Notes: generated by a model not told the origin, from the letters alone. A stretch of 64,000 bases of DNA from Onchocerca volvulus (GCA_000499405.2 HG738137.1:13819661-13883660); one strand, 5' to 3'; shown: positions 1 through 10,625, numbered from the stretch's first letter. Translations and numbers: made by a program.

Positions 1-46
1 ACCTTTTAAGATACTCTTCTCGCGCTTTCTTTGCAGCATCATCCAT
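1..46 (-). CDS. 5' end of an unidentified gene, cut by the window edge
   Basis: On the minus strand an ATG at 46 opens a frame for 15 residues (M-D-D-A-A-K-K-A-R-E-E-Y-L-K-R) before the window ends. A nematode-type splice acceptor (TTTTTAG, 62 down to 56) lies nine bases upstream, as expected for a trans-spliced or first coding exon. The gene lies about 730 bases downstream of the dad-1 stop on the same strand, so the two could share an operon. The charged start is not enough to name a family. Confidence 0.4.
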   Translation of the reverse strand, partial: MDDAAKKAREEYLKR

Positions 47-772
47 CACTCTAATCTAAAAATCCATTTTACAGTAGCGAAAAGGCCATGAAAAAAATTA
101 ACGTGTTGCATGTACAAAAAAATAAATAAAATTACTTATAAATCATGGCTTATGAGAAAAAAATGATAGAAATCCAACAGATACATGAAACTTTTAAGTT
201 CACTTCATAAACTTTGCATTGATAAAATTTTATACCACCTTCAAAACCACAATTCAATAAAATTGAACAGATACTTCAACAATCATGAAAGAAAAAAACA
301 GAAAAATAAATTAACTACAATATTTTTTTTCCAATCCATTATGTTAGATAATATAATAATTATTTGAATAAAAAAAAATTACTTTATTCATAATAATACA
401 TCCCAGTCCCATAATTTATTAGCGTCTTTCATAGTTAATTTCCTAACTCTAGCAACAAAAATTTAACTACAGCTTATTTGTTCTTCTTTGTTAATATTAG
501 TCACAAGTTTCCAAAACATCTTTTCTACTCATTAGTTCCTCCATTTCTTTGAATATTGATCTCTCTAACTAAATTAATACGCTTATCAGATTAGAAGCAT
601 TATCCATCTGAACTAAAAATGCTAAGAGGTGCCACCCACAACTCAGCAATGAAAATCCAAGCAGTTCATCCCAATAATTATTCACTACCTCGATCACTAC
701 TCCCCAACAATATGAAAAAATGAAGAGTTAGCATGAGTAAATCACAAACAATTGCAAATTACTGTCAACAAA
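47..772. other. Spacer between dad-1 and the edge gene
   Basis: About 725 bases without a supportable coding region. It is AT-rich and would hold the 3' UTR of dad-1 on the minus strand. The 60-codon plus-strand frame at 185-367 has low-complexity composition and no recognisable domain. Confidence 0.5.
56..62 (-). promoter_or_regulatory. Candidate trans-splice acceptor of the edge gene
   Basis: TTTTTAG on the minus strand, directly upstream of the ATG at 46. It could equally be a cis acceptor after a 5' UTR intron. No spliced-leader evidence can be seen in genomic DNA. Confidence 0.3.
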
Positions 773-1890
773 TCAACCTAAGAAATTTGCAATTACAAGA
801 TGAAATATCACATGTGCAAAAATAAAATCGGCGAAAGCACGTTCAGGAGCGATATGAGGAAACAATGGTTTGTTTTCTGGATTAACTTGAATGCGAAGTG
901 ATGCTAAAAAATAGTTCTTTAATTCATAAATATGACTGAAATTTCAATTAGAAAGGCAACTGAAGGAGTTCCTGGAAAAAAAAGAAAAGGAAATGGAGAA
1001 CTTCAGAAAAATATAACTAATTGCCAGCTATAATTCTTTAACAATAAATTCAGCTCTGCTTATAGATATAGAAACAACTAGGTAGAAATGCTTTGTATTT
1101 TTTAATCAATGTCCGAAAACAAACAAAAGAATCAAACCTGCCAAGACAAAACAACCAACTGTCGATACGAAACCAGACAGGAACGAGTTGAACGGAAATG
1201 TGCCAACAAGGATGCAGTAAACAAATCTATAAATACATTAATCAAATGAATGAATAAAGCAACATGAAATGTAACAATAAAGCCAGATAATATACAAAGA
1301 TAAACTCGAATTAAACATGTCGAAGAAAAATAAACTTATGAAACAATCCCCCAAATGAGATAATCAATGAAACAGTAAAAGCAAAACTAATACATGATGG
1401 CACCAGTAAAAGCGAATCAGTAATATAAATAAAGTCATATCACACTCAAAGTTGAACATCCATTCTGGACAAAAATATGAAATTCAAAATCCTTTCCTTG
1501 GAACAAAACATTTAAATCTCGAAATTAGTGAGGAATTATGTTTAATACTAGTCGAAATGTAACGAATAGATCTCTTTTTTAGCACATAACAGATTATATA
1601 TACCAGTTTTTTTAAAAAAAATAGGTGCGAATTTTCTTTCAGAATCAAAGATACATTTTTGACAGTACAAAATGAACATTTTATTTGCCAAGTACATATG
1701 GATTCTCTGCAATATTGCAATTATAATGGTTTGCTTGTCGAAAAGAATGTGAATAAATTTTACGGGACACTTACTGGATGATACCGGTGATAAAGACATA
1801 GAACATGTAGGCATCGATAAGTTTCAGCTTTTTGGATGTTGTCCGCTGATAATCATCGAATAAGTTGGCCAATACCGTGATTAATCTCAT
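773..1890 (-). CDS. dad-1: DAD1, oligosaccharyltransferase subunit (3 exons)
   Basis: Subunit of the ER oligosaccharyltransferase, which moves the preassembled glycan onto Asn residues of nascent proteins; its loss triggers apoptosis in animals. Minus-strand exons: 1890-1775 (ATG at 1890), 1226-1138 and 903-773 (TGA at 775-773). Phases close (116+89+131 nt), giving 111 residues against about 113 in other animals. Exon 1 carries the family N-terminus ([19 protein letters not shown]), exon 2 the membrane segment with [16 protein letters not shown], and exon 3 LRIQVNP, then [11 protein letters not shown] and the terminal NFLG. Introns are 548 and 234 bases. The ATG follows an in-frame TGA and a TTTCAG acceptor about ten bases upstream. 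Exon 1 and its upstream DNA are duplicated at 11 kb. The identification rests on the near-complete match to the conserved family sequence. Confidence 0.95.
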
Positions 1891-2570
1891 CGCTAATCAC
1901 TGAAATTAGCATAATTTAAGATTTAAGTTCTTTAATATTCAATTACTGTTCGTTTGGCCTTCAACATACTACAATATCTTCTCGGATTACAAGCCAAGTT
2001 TGGTTGGAAAGGAATGGGAGAGTAGGACATTTCGGATGGATTATGTTACTGATGACAAGTATTTTGTAGGAAACTGAACTCTGTAGGAAGGACAGCTCTT
2101 TCGGATTTACGTCGCAAGAGCCACAATCCATCTAACTGAAGTCGCGAAGGCCAAAATCTAAACTTCGCAAAGACCACAATCCATCCAATAACTATCAATT
2201 GGTAACTTCGTCCACTATCACTTTACGCGATGACGTTGCAATCTTGATAACGACAATTGCTGCACTCAGCGAACTTATTCAGATGGAAATCGGGGTAAAA
2301 AGAATGCTGCACCTGAAGAGAGTCAGAGAAATGAGGAAGATGGAGTAACAATTTTATCATTGAAAATATTTACATCCCGATGGTATTTCCCGGTTGGACG
2401 CACTGTCACCGGAGATGGATTTTCATATTGCAATTTTGGTGTGTATTGGAAGTTTGCAGATGCTGCAATCTGCATGTTAGGTGATTTGGAAGTCCCAAAA
2501 TTCAGATTGCAGTTCGCGAGTTCTGGTTATTATGGATTTCCAGAGATTTTTCGAGGATTTGCAGTTTTTG
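1775..2570. repeat. Duplication block A, copy 1 (dad-1 exon 1 and upstream DNA)
   Basis: This stretch, from the end of dad-1 exon 1 through its upstream DNA, recurs in the same orientation at about 11018-11710. The best-kept part is 1775-2110 against 11022-11345. A second island, around a TTCCCGGT.GGACGCA core, lies at 2385-2430 in copy 1 and 11498-11540 in copy 2. Copy 1 has extra sequence between the islands. No protein signature was found in the 72-codon plus-strand frame at 2360-2578. Confidence 0.8.
1900..1905 (-). promoter_or_regulatory. Candidate trans-splice acceptor of dad-1
   Basis: TTTCAG on the minus strand, nine bases before the dad-1 ATG. The same motif is kept in the duplicate near 11.15 kb. 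Inferred only from its position and the nematode acceptor consensus. Confidence 0.4.
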
Positions 2571-2578
2571 CAAATTAA

Positions 2579-2978
2579 CAAATTGTAGTTTGAATGAGTT
2601 TGTACATATGATGCTGCAAATAAAGTAAAGTATAGTATCTGCAGGATTTGATGAATGATTTTCTACGTATGAGAAGACAAAAAACTATTGCATGTTTTTT
2701 ACGTCTTTACGTTTACTTCTCGGTCAACGTTGGGAAGTCAGTAACTGCAAGAGTACGACGACATATATGAAGCTGCTACAATTTCAATTGACAACATAAT
2801 TTATCATGTTATAATGGATATAAATAACGAATGGAAACAGGCAGTATATCTTCTCACATTAAATAATAGTAACGACCCACTAAGAAAAAAAAAAAAGAAA
2901 ATCGCAGAGGCAAAGAAAGTCGCAGAGGCGAAGCGATATAATTTGTTGATAATAAAAATAGTTTTTTTTTTTTTTTAT
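2579..2978. other. Intergenic DNA between blocks A and B
   Basis: No recognisable gene. It holds a short A-rich stretch and a degenerate repeat of the GTCGCAGAGGC type around 2900-2935. The short plus-strand frame at 2814-3041 runs through homopolymers and has no domain signature. Confidence 0.4.
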
Positions 2979-4100
2979 AATGCCCATTCCTACCCGCTGA
3001 CGTGTAAAAGCCTCTTGTGCCATCCGAGCCATTTCATTTAATTTCTGATTTGGTTAAAACAAAATTTTTTGAAATTTAAGCAAAACAGTGATTGATTCCA
3101 ACTAAGTTTTAGTGAACAGTATTTAAAGAATGATATTCAATGTAATTGGAATGATTTGGAAAAATTAATCTGGCAAAATCTGTTGCAATTTTCTAATAAT
3201 TAGTGTCATTTATAAGCTGTATATATATATTGGTTGGAAGAAACTATAACTGTTGAAGACTTTTATACTGGTACGCCAGTGATTTAAAATTGTTTTCAAA
3301 TCAATGCAAACAGTGTTAAAAAGCATAGCGAATGCAGCGATATCAAGTTTGTTATTCAAACTGAAGAATAAAATGATAAGCGAATATTAAGTTTAATTTG
3401 TTTGAATTTTGAGGATAAATACTTGTAATGAATATTATGTAAATTTTGGAAATACTAGGATATGAAAAAGTTGAAAAGAGTATGTAATATATTTACTCTA
3501 CTGTTTTATACATTTGAAACATTCAATAACGCTGAAAATAGCGTAATAACGTGTAACTTCTAACGATATAATCAATCGAAATAGCTAGGAAAAGATATAA
3601 TTTTGCATCAGGATACACGAAAATTAGCAGCAAGCGTGAAATGTTATTCATTATTTTTTCTTTTATGTAACATACGGTGTTCAATATATTTTCTGTATTG
3701 AACAAGTTTGACAAACCATTAAATAATATTTAAAACTTTTTAATCATTTATTTCCAATAGTTCTATCATTTGGAAATGCTTCATCAAGATTGAGACCTTC
3801 CTCCATTTTATTTTTTTAATCATTCATTCTCTTGTTCATGCACTTATGATGCATTCATGTGCATTAATTATCATATGAAAGAAATTGCATAAATTATTCG
3901 TAAAAAAATTTTCAAATCTGTAAGTTTCGACATGTATAGTATAGTTACTGAAAAAGCTTGAAAAAAAGAAAGTGTCAGGAAGTAAAAGACGTGAAGTACC
4001 AGGAATAATAAATGAAGTAAAAGTTATAATAAAAATCCATGTACGTATGTATCGTTCACTCATATCATATCATATTATAATACTCAATGACAGTTGATAT
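2979..4100. repeat. Duplication block B, copy 1
   Basis: About 1.1 kb that recurs in the same orientation downstream of the 4.7-7.4 kb gene. Clear anchors are 2979-3060 against 7605-7690, 3300-3400 against 7940-8045, 3630-3735 against 8575-8674, and 3755-3870 against 9995-10118. Copies differ by many substitutions and small indels, so the duplication is not recent. No coding potential was seen in either copy. Confidence 0.8.
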
Positions 4101-4742
4101 TATTGATTTCATATCATGTCACATAAACTAATCCGATTATAGAGGCCACTTCTTTGAATCATTAATGAATGGTGACAAAATTTTATAAACTGATCAGAAA
4201 TTATCACAGTCATTTTCGGTAGGCTTCAAAGAGAGAGAATAGTTAGATTGAATTTTTGCACATTTTTTCTTTTTTTTTTTTTTTTTTTTTTGTACAGCTT
4301 ATCAAAGAATTTAGCAGTATGAGCTTAGAAAATAGATGGAGTTATTATTGGATATAAGCAATATTAGATAGAAAAACGGGGAGAGGGAAATATCAGATTC
4401 ATTCTTAGTCTTATAAAATTAAAAAAAAATTGTTGCAATTAATTTTTGTATTAATTTGAAAACTAAAGTGAAATTTCGATTTGTCATAGTTACTAATCAA
4501 AAATTAATTGAATGAAACTAAATCAGTTATAAGAAAAATGGTTTTTCATAAAGATTATGACTTTTCGGTGAAAATAGCTGATAATTTCGGTCAAGCTAAT
4601 TTTTCTGGTCAAGCATCAATAATTGTGGTCAAGCATGAAGCTATCTATAATTATTTTTTCCTTGGTGTTCACCGTACTTCATCGAGATAACGCTCTTCCG
4701 ACAACTACTAAGGTGACTTTTTGAGAATGTTATTACTATTAT
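4101..4742. other. Intergenic DNA upstream of the 4.7 kb gene
   Basis: AT-rich, with a poly-T run near 4270-4291. The frame at 4508-4690 is short and unrecognised. It contains a small repeated motif (GGTCAAGC at about 4591, 4608 and 4629). Any promoter of the following gene would lie here, but no specific element can be identified. Confidence 0.4.
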
Positions 4743-7442
4743 TTGCTACAATCTTGGAAATATCAACTTTCTTATCATTTAGTATCATCGCCATCGTCAT
4801 CAGTATCATCGTCACCATCATCATCATCATCGTCACCATCATCTTCATCATCAAGAAGCAACCATGATGCATTCTACCATACATATTTAAAATTTATGGA
4901 ATGCAACCTTTCAAATCGCAGCATCCCATCAAATTTGATAGTATTCCAGCAAGTCCTGGATAATCCAGGGACACGTGAACATTTATTGCAATATTTAAAC
5001 GAGAAGGATTTAATTAAAATGTCAAAGTTTGCTTTTAAATTGTCTCCATCAATTCAACTTATCACATTTGATTGAAACATACGAGCAATGGAAGGCTGCC
5101 ATTTCGGCTTGATAATGAATTACAGGGTGAACTTCTTCAAGAAATACGCTCTTAGTGAATTATCAGAACGTTATCACAGAATTGTTTATTTTCAAAATGG
5201 TTTTAATTTTCCGAGACGAAAGTTCGACGATATTGTCAAATCGTTTAATACGATAGAAAAGGTATTTATTTATTTTTAGTTATTAGTTGATAACATTAGA
5301 TTCGGAATTTCATTTTAAATTAGTTGTAAAAGCTATCACAAAAGTTTTCAGCATTTTAATTTTCATTAACGTACTGGAGTAAAATTTCCGATGTTTGGAC
5401 TACAATTCATTGGATGAACATTGAGTATGACATATCCGAGATGCGATTAAGTAATAAAGTATTTCAGGTTTTACATCCAGCTGCTATTATATTCGATGAT
5501 GGCATATTGAGTACAGATTTAATGCATAATTATAGCTCAAAAATTCTCATATGGTCATGTAACGATTTCACTGGTAAGTATTTAAGAATTGATTTTTTAT
5601 CTTGCGAGGATACTATGATGTTCAAATAGTTTTTCCTTTTTTTTTTTCTTTAATTTATCTTTATGTGAATTAACCATCATTCACTTGACATCTTTCCTCC
5701 ACCAACTGCAAAAATATGAAATTTTTTGATTCTTAACATTTAGGATCGCAACATTTTCGTGTTATGAGCAGGAAAAATTCAACGACTGGTTTCGTTATAC
5801 CAGCAACTTTGCGTGGACGTAGCGATGTCTTCGTCCGTGAAGGAATATGGTAATTTCTCTTATAATCTGTTCATGTAATAAAATCCTATCCAAAACTAAC
5901 AGTCCTTGGAGATATATTCCATTGCATTTTATTGTATAAATTCTATTGCATGGGTGGTTATATCAATCCCGAGAAAAGTTGTTACAATTTCTCTGCCGAT
6001 GACAATCATGAAATTCGAAAGGACTTAGTTGGTTTTTTTTTTTTTTTTTTTTCAAATATTCGAACAAACAAATTTTTTTATATTCAAAAAATAAATAAAT
6101 ATTATGATTTGAACATTATGTTTCACATTCAATTTTGTTTTTAAAATATCTTTCTATTTAGATGAAAGTACTACGAAAAAAACAATCTGTTAAATTGGTA
6201 CTATCCTTTCTCACAATGGTCGGAGTGAACGAAGCGACAGTTACACATCGTTATGCAGAATCGATAGGCAACTTTTTTAATACGAACTTAGTTCCAAAGA
6301 ATGTTTCTACGGAGAAGCATATATGCGTTGTTTCTCAGACACTTCTCAAGCCATCCAGGTTTGCTAGTTTGATCATTTATATACAAAACAATTAGAAAGA
6401 AAAAAAATAACTTTACTTGAAAATCCGGTATGCCATATAAATTAATTAATTTATAATTAAAATTATCCATTTATAATTGAAATTAAGCTTTTAAATTTCA
6501 TATATATATATTCGTAATATAATTAAATATTCATTCATATCAAAGAGATGATGATATTCCTGAAACCTCAGCCAATCCTTTTTACGAGAATGGCGTTATG
6601 ATAATTGGAGGAAAAGGTGTCGAAGCATCTACTCTTGTAATAAATACTCATAACGAGACGGAATTACGGGAAAAATTCGAAAAATGGAATGTAAGTTTAC
6701 GCTTTAATTGTTTAATTTTAGGCGAGTAGTTGTAAATATTCACGCACAAACATCTGAAACTCATTTTTGCTGTTCAAGCTAGTCTAAGTTTTACGTGAAA
6801 TAATTGGGAATCTTTAATTGTTATCATCACTGAGTATTGCAGGCTGAAACAATCTCCAAAATGGATAATCACCAGAAAATTGCATTTCATCTGGTGATGG
6901 CCGATAGCAAAGAACCAGAAAATGGCGAAGATTTGTTTAGGTAGTTGATTCAATTTACTATTAGCATCTGTCGCATCAAAAAAACAAAAAAAAAAACTAA
7001 TTAATTCATTTTGCAATTTTTCACATTTTATAGCGGAAGAAAAAGCGTTATTTGGACTGTGTTCTAATTTTGTATATTTCAGGGTATTTTCTACAGAACG
7101 AATCATTGATGTCTTTTACTATCTCATCCATTAGCAGCAATTTGTCACTATTTTTTTGATTAATCATTTTGCAGAGAAATATTCAATGATGTAAAATTGG
7201 TGACACTTTCTTCATTCACTAATGGAATAATATCAACACTCTCTTCGGAGGACATATTTCAGCGTGGTTCCATTTATGCGATCGTCGGTTTCCAGCATAA
7301 TGATATCGAATTGTGTTCTATGTTTGATAGTAAATTTTGGCCGAAATTCAAAATGTCTTTAACACATTTTTTCGAAAATAGCGGATTGTATTTGGAAGAA
7401 TTTTTCAATAATTTTGGCACAATGTCTTTGGCGCATGTTTAA
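4743..7442 (+). CDS. Unrecognised multi-exon nematode gene, possibly decaying
   Basis: I do not recognise this protein. Exons that chain by phase: up to 5573 (acceptor unclear, coding from about 5375), 5744-5849, about 5903-6027, 6162-6358, 6546-6690, 6843-6940, and 7175-7442 (TAA). The last four junctions close perfectly, giving a coherent C-terminal half of about 240 residues. The first part (4743-5261) starts with a Ser/Pro-rich stretch of TCATCG-type repeats, then a Leu-rich segment (REHLLQYLNEKDLIKMSK) faintly like an F-box. Two lesions stand in it: an in-frame TGA at 5073 and a frame break near 5935. Without them it would be about 540 residues. It is either a young pseudogene or a gene whose 5' exons I have misplaced. 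It is flanked on both sides by block B repeats. Confidence 0.5.
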
Positions 7443-7604
7443 GCAATGCATTTTGTTTAAAAGCCAAATGAAATAAACAATTCATTGAAATCACTTTTTA
7501 TACGTATAGATTTACTCACACAAACCAAATACAAATACATTTTTTTAAAGTATCCTAACGATATTTTCCATCGAATGCATTCAGGAATGGACTTTGAATT
7601 TTTA

Positions 7605-8674
7605 ATGTTCATTCCGTCAAAGTAACGTGTAAAATCTTCTTGTGCTACCCAAATCATTTCATTTAATTTCTGGTTTCGTTAAAATAAAATTTTTTGGAAT
7701 TTGAATGAAAAACTGATTCATCCCAAGTTTTACCAGGGCAATATTTGAATAATTATATTCAATGTAATTGGAATGATTTGAAAAAATTTTGAAAAATTTA
7801 AAAGAAAAAAAAGATCTGGCAGAACTCCGTTATAAACTCCTAGTAATTAATGTAATTTATATGCTGCATGTATATTAACTGGAAGAAATAATGCTGTTAA
7901 GGACTTTTATACTGGAACGAGAGTAATTTGAAGTTTTTTTTCAAATCAATGCAAACCGTATAAAAAAGCATAGCATAATGCAGCAATATTAAATTTGTTA
8001 TTCAAATTGAAGAATAAAATGATAAGCGAATATTAAGTTTAATTTGCTTGAATTTTGAGAATGTAATGAATAATGCATAAGATTTGAAAATACTAAGACG
8101 TTTGATTATTGTCTGGGATGAAAGACTAACCGAATTATCTGGTCGCTGGTCCCCTCTGAAGTTTTCCTCAGGATAGTTGAAATAAGTAATGAAGCTCTTA
8201 TATTCGGTAAAGAAAGTGATTGGAGGAATAGTGGGATGAAACGTCTCTAACTTATTCGCAAACTTTCAATAAGTATAACGTCTCGTTTGCTTGGATGAAG
8301 CGTAGACATGAATGTGTGCTTAGTGGGTCCTTTTTGTTAAGAATTGGCGTTGTGGGATGAACCAACCTTGAGTTATTATTACGCTATTTTCAAACGTGAA
8401 AAATTTGAAAAAGATATGTAATAAATTTATTTTACTTTTTTAGGTATTTAAATTATGCATTTAATAATGCTGGAAGTAGTTGTAATAATGTGTGATTTCC
8501 AACGATATAATCAAGAGAAATGGCTAAAAATTTAGTGCATACGTCAAATACAGTCTAACTGGAACCAAGCGCTTTATATTGAAACAACATTCCATATTTT
8601 TCTTCTTTTTAATATGCGGTAATAATATTTTCTGTATTGAACAAGTATGAAAAGCCAATAAATGATATTTAAAA
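7605..8674. repeat. Duplication block B, copy 2 (left part, before the Helitron)
   Basis: Matches 2979-3735 in the same orientation, interrupted by an insertion of about 300 bases at 8098-8397 that copy 1 lacks. The match stops at the AAAA|CTAG point where the Helitron terminus begins, and resumes after 9983. Confidence 0.8.
8098..8397. mobile_element. MITE-like insertion of about 300 bp inside block B copy 2
   Basis: Comparison with block B copy 1 (around 3455) shows about 300 extra bases here. The insert begins ACGTTTGA and ends TCAAACGT, an 8-base perfect terminal inverted repeat, with weaker pairing further in. It is less AT-rich than its surroundings and has no open frame or recognised transposase. 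A GGATGAA motif occurs four times inside it. Target-site duplication is not clear. This fits a short non-autonomous DNA transposon of unknown family. Confidence 0.5.
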
Positions 8675-8725
8675 CTAGCTATACTCAACCACGCTCTGCG
8701 TTTACATTTTAATTTTATTTATATA

Positions 8726-8741
8726 TAGATTAGCTAATCTA
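8726..8741. repeat. 16-base perfect palindrome joining two Helitron 5'-like ends
   Basis: TAGATTAGCTAATCTA is its own reverse complement. To its left, read on the minus strand from 8729, is a Helitron 5'-end-like sequence (TCTATATATAAATAAAA). To its right, read on the plus strand from 8738, is another (TCTACATAAATAAGAATA). The palindrome is therefore a head-to-head junction of termini. Confidence 0.6.
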
Positions 8742-8940
8742 CATAAATAAGAATATAAATATTGGTTTGTTCAAAATCTTAAATTTCCGAAATTCCTTAA
8801 ACAAGCGTCTTATTTATATTAGTTCAAAATCTAGATCCCCGAAAGCTTTTACCTATTGTTTTGAAAATTTGATACAACATTGCATTCGAATACGCGCATG
8901 TTTTTATATATTTTTTATATACACGCGTTGCTATAGCTCA
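8738..8940 (+). mobile_element. Plus-oriented Helitron 5' terminus fragment
   Basis: Starts TCTACATAAATAAG and contains a stretch (8840-8905) closely similar to the 5' region of the Helitron at 42957-43300, including TTTGATACAACATTGCATTCG. It points opposite to the helicase remnant and runs into it, so either an element is nested or one was rearranged. No 3' end belonging to it was found. Confidence 0.6.
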
Positions 8941-9983
8941 GTTTGGTTACATAAAAAAAAGAAAAGAGAAAACGCACGTTTCTAATGTTGGGAAAAACTA
9001 ATTTCACAATACTTGTGGACATCAATATTTTTTGTTGCTCCATTGTCTGTGTGGATATAGAGATTGCCTGGTTTGCCGATTCTAGAACATGTGGCATAAA
9101 TTGTCCATGTGCGAAGCAATCCGTTTCTAAGTCTAAACCGCACAATTCTATAGATTGGCACTGAGCTTTGCTGATAAGGATTGCAAACGCCAATCGAATT
9201 GAGAATTACAATCTCTTAAATTGAAATGGCATATCCGTTGGAATGATAGCAATGCAAGGAATGAGGACAACTTAACTTGTGAAAATTCTTGTCAAGATTG
9301 TTGTTTCTACGACATTGCTCATTAATTTTTTTACTGCAAGCCGCGTGCCGTTGCAAAGTATTGGCTGATTGATATTTCATAACATGATAATTGGTACATC
9401 GATTTTCTTTGTGCACTAGCATCCCTAGCAGATCGAGTGAATTTAAAAATTCTGTTGAATAATTAACCGCTTTATAACAGTGTTTCCACAACAGTATTGA
9501 CGGAATTAATATGATTGTTTCATGTATCATATTTCCCGTCACAATTTCATGCAAATCCTTATCGACATCGGCATTGGTATTTCAGCGCATATTACAATGT
9601 TCATTTCGTTTGAAGTGATTTTGTTATAGAGCCAGATGCATGTGGCAATCCTCTCTTTAACCATTCCACTGAGTACATCGTGCAGCGCACAGACCCAAAT
9701 ACTTCATGTTTTACCATGAAATCTATCATCAATTTCAGTTTCTGTCTGGAAATATGTGCTGTGATGTCATCTATCCATCGCCAATTGTCCAGGAAGTAAG
9801 AGGTTTTGCATATCGTTCCAAGATGGATTGCATATGAATGTAATGAATAGATCTGGACGCCCGTAATGACGAACATGCGCAATTGCATCTTGAGCGTACT
9901 CATGCATATGACATGGATTGCCTGTATATAAAGATGGCAAAATCGTTAATTTTCCAACGTTGGTTGTATTACCGTTCAGTAGA

Positions 9984-10148
9984 TTTTACCATTTTGAAAT
10001 GCTTCATCATAGTGAGATCTTCTTCCATTTCTTTCTTTTTTTTTTTCGCAATATTTTCAATCATTCATTCTCTTTTTCGTGCAATTGTGTTACATTCAAA
10101 TGCAATAATTATCATATGTCGGTAACATCGAAATATTTTATAATATAA
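9984..10148. repeat. Duplication block B, copy 2 (right part, after the Helitron)
   Basis: Matches 3755-3870 in the same orientation (anchors TGAAATGCTTCATCA and AATAATTATCATATG). The similarity fades at about 10130-10148, shortly before the bacterial-type sequence begins. Confidence 0.75.
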
Positions 10149-10296
10149 ATACAATGAAATAATCAAAGTATTTCGCACAGCAGAAATTGCTTTATTTGAT
10201 ATTTGTCAGACAAATAGATTTTGATTGTTTATTTTATGTCGAAATGTTGGCGTCGTGTTGATAAGTTTGCAGATTTTTTCTGCAATCATTCCTTGC

Positions 10297-10603
10297 AAAA
10301 TAAATAAATATAACGGGTTTTGTTGGCAATGTAATGCCTAAAACAGCTGAGGCAACCGCTAGTGCTTTTATCAATTTCATAAAGCAAGAAGTGTTCAACT
10401 CGTGGACAACAAAAGTGCTTATTGGTGTATTATTGAAATCCAAACTTAGCAAGGTATTAACGCGTTTTAATCCCAAAGTTAGAAGTGGAGTTATGTTTTT
10501 AGGGCTCAATGGCGTAGTCATCAAGAGCCATGGAAATTCCGATGCTGTTTCTTTTGCCCACGCTATAAAATTTGCAGTAAGTGCTATTAGTGCCAAAAGA
10601 TAG
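10297..10603 (+). pseudogene. plsX: Fragment of bacterial plsX (phosphate acyltransferase), Wolbachia-type insertion
   Basis: Encodes the C-terminal part of PlsX, the bacterial enzyme that makes acyl-phosphate for phospholipid synthesis. The reading frame from 10313 gives TGFVGNVMPKTAEATASAF. Further on it gives FNPKVRSG, FLGLNGVVIKSHG and SFAHAIKFAV, all hallmarks of the PlsX C-terminus. Upstream, 10230-10312 no longer reads as PlsX. There is no bacterial start, and about two thirds of the gene is missing. The fabH fragment follows at once on the same strand, as in alphaproteobacterial plsX-fabH operons. Flanks are nematode duplication blocks, so this is a nuclear insertion and not an endosymbiont contig. 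Wolbachia is inferred from host type and AT content. Confidence 0.85.
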
Positions 10604-10625
10604 TTAGTGAGGTAGGTCATATTGA

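Larger units (their letters stand above)
8675..9983 (-). mobile_element. Decayed Helitron (minus strand), Rep and helicase remnants
   Basis: Rolling-circle transposon remnant. Its ends obey the Helitron rule: TC at 9983 (minus 5' end) after A, and CTAG at 8678-8675 before T, with a CGC-AGA-GCG hairpin just inside the 3' end. Minus-strand coding remains run from about 9903 (Helitron N-terminal region, then EWLKRGLPHA) through CAEIPNADVDKDLHEIVT (about 9590-9535). They then jump to the helicase C-terminus: SLDLLGMLVH, VPIIML, NGTRLAVKKLMSNVVE, MPFQFKRL and LCGLDLETDCFAHGQ. The second His of the Rep HUH motif is lost to a small indel. Several stops and frameshifts are present, and most of the helicase, including its ATP-binding part, is deleted. 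It sits inside block B copy 2, so it arrived after that duplication. Confidence 0.85.

Noticed and set aside
5073..5075. Selenocysteine reading of the in-frame TGA
   Set aside because: No selenoprotein similarity, no SECIS-like structure noticed, and nematode selenoproteins are very few.
9152..9180. microRNA-like word TTGGCACTGAGC
   Set aside because: It is coding sequence of the Helitron helicase C-terminus read on the opposite strand.
2979..10148. Block B copies as LTRs of a retrotransposon enclosing the 4.7-7.4 kb gene
   Set aside because: No TG...CA ends, primer-binding site, polypurine tract, gag or pol. The enclosed gene has spliceosomal introns and the order of blocks A and B is better explained by host duplication.
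10605..10620. let-7-like word (GTGAGGTAGGTCAT)
   Set aside because: Lies inside the bacterial plsX-fabH junction, does not match let-7 beyond the first bases, and has no hairpin partner.
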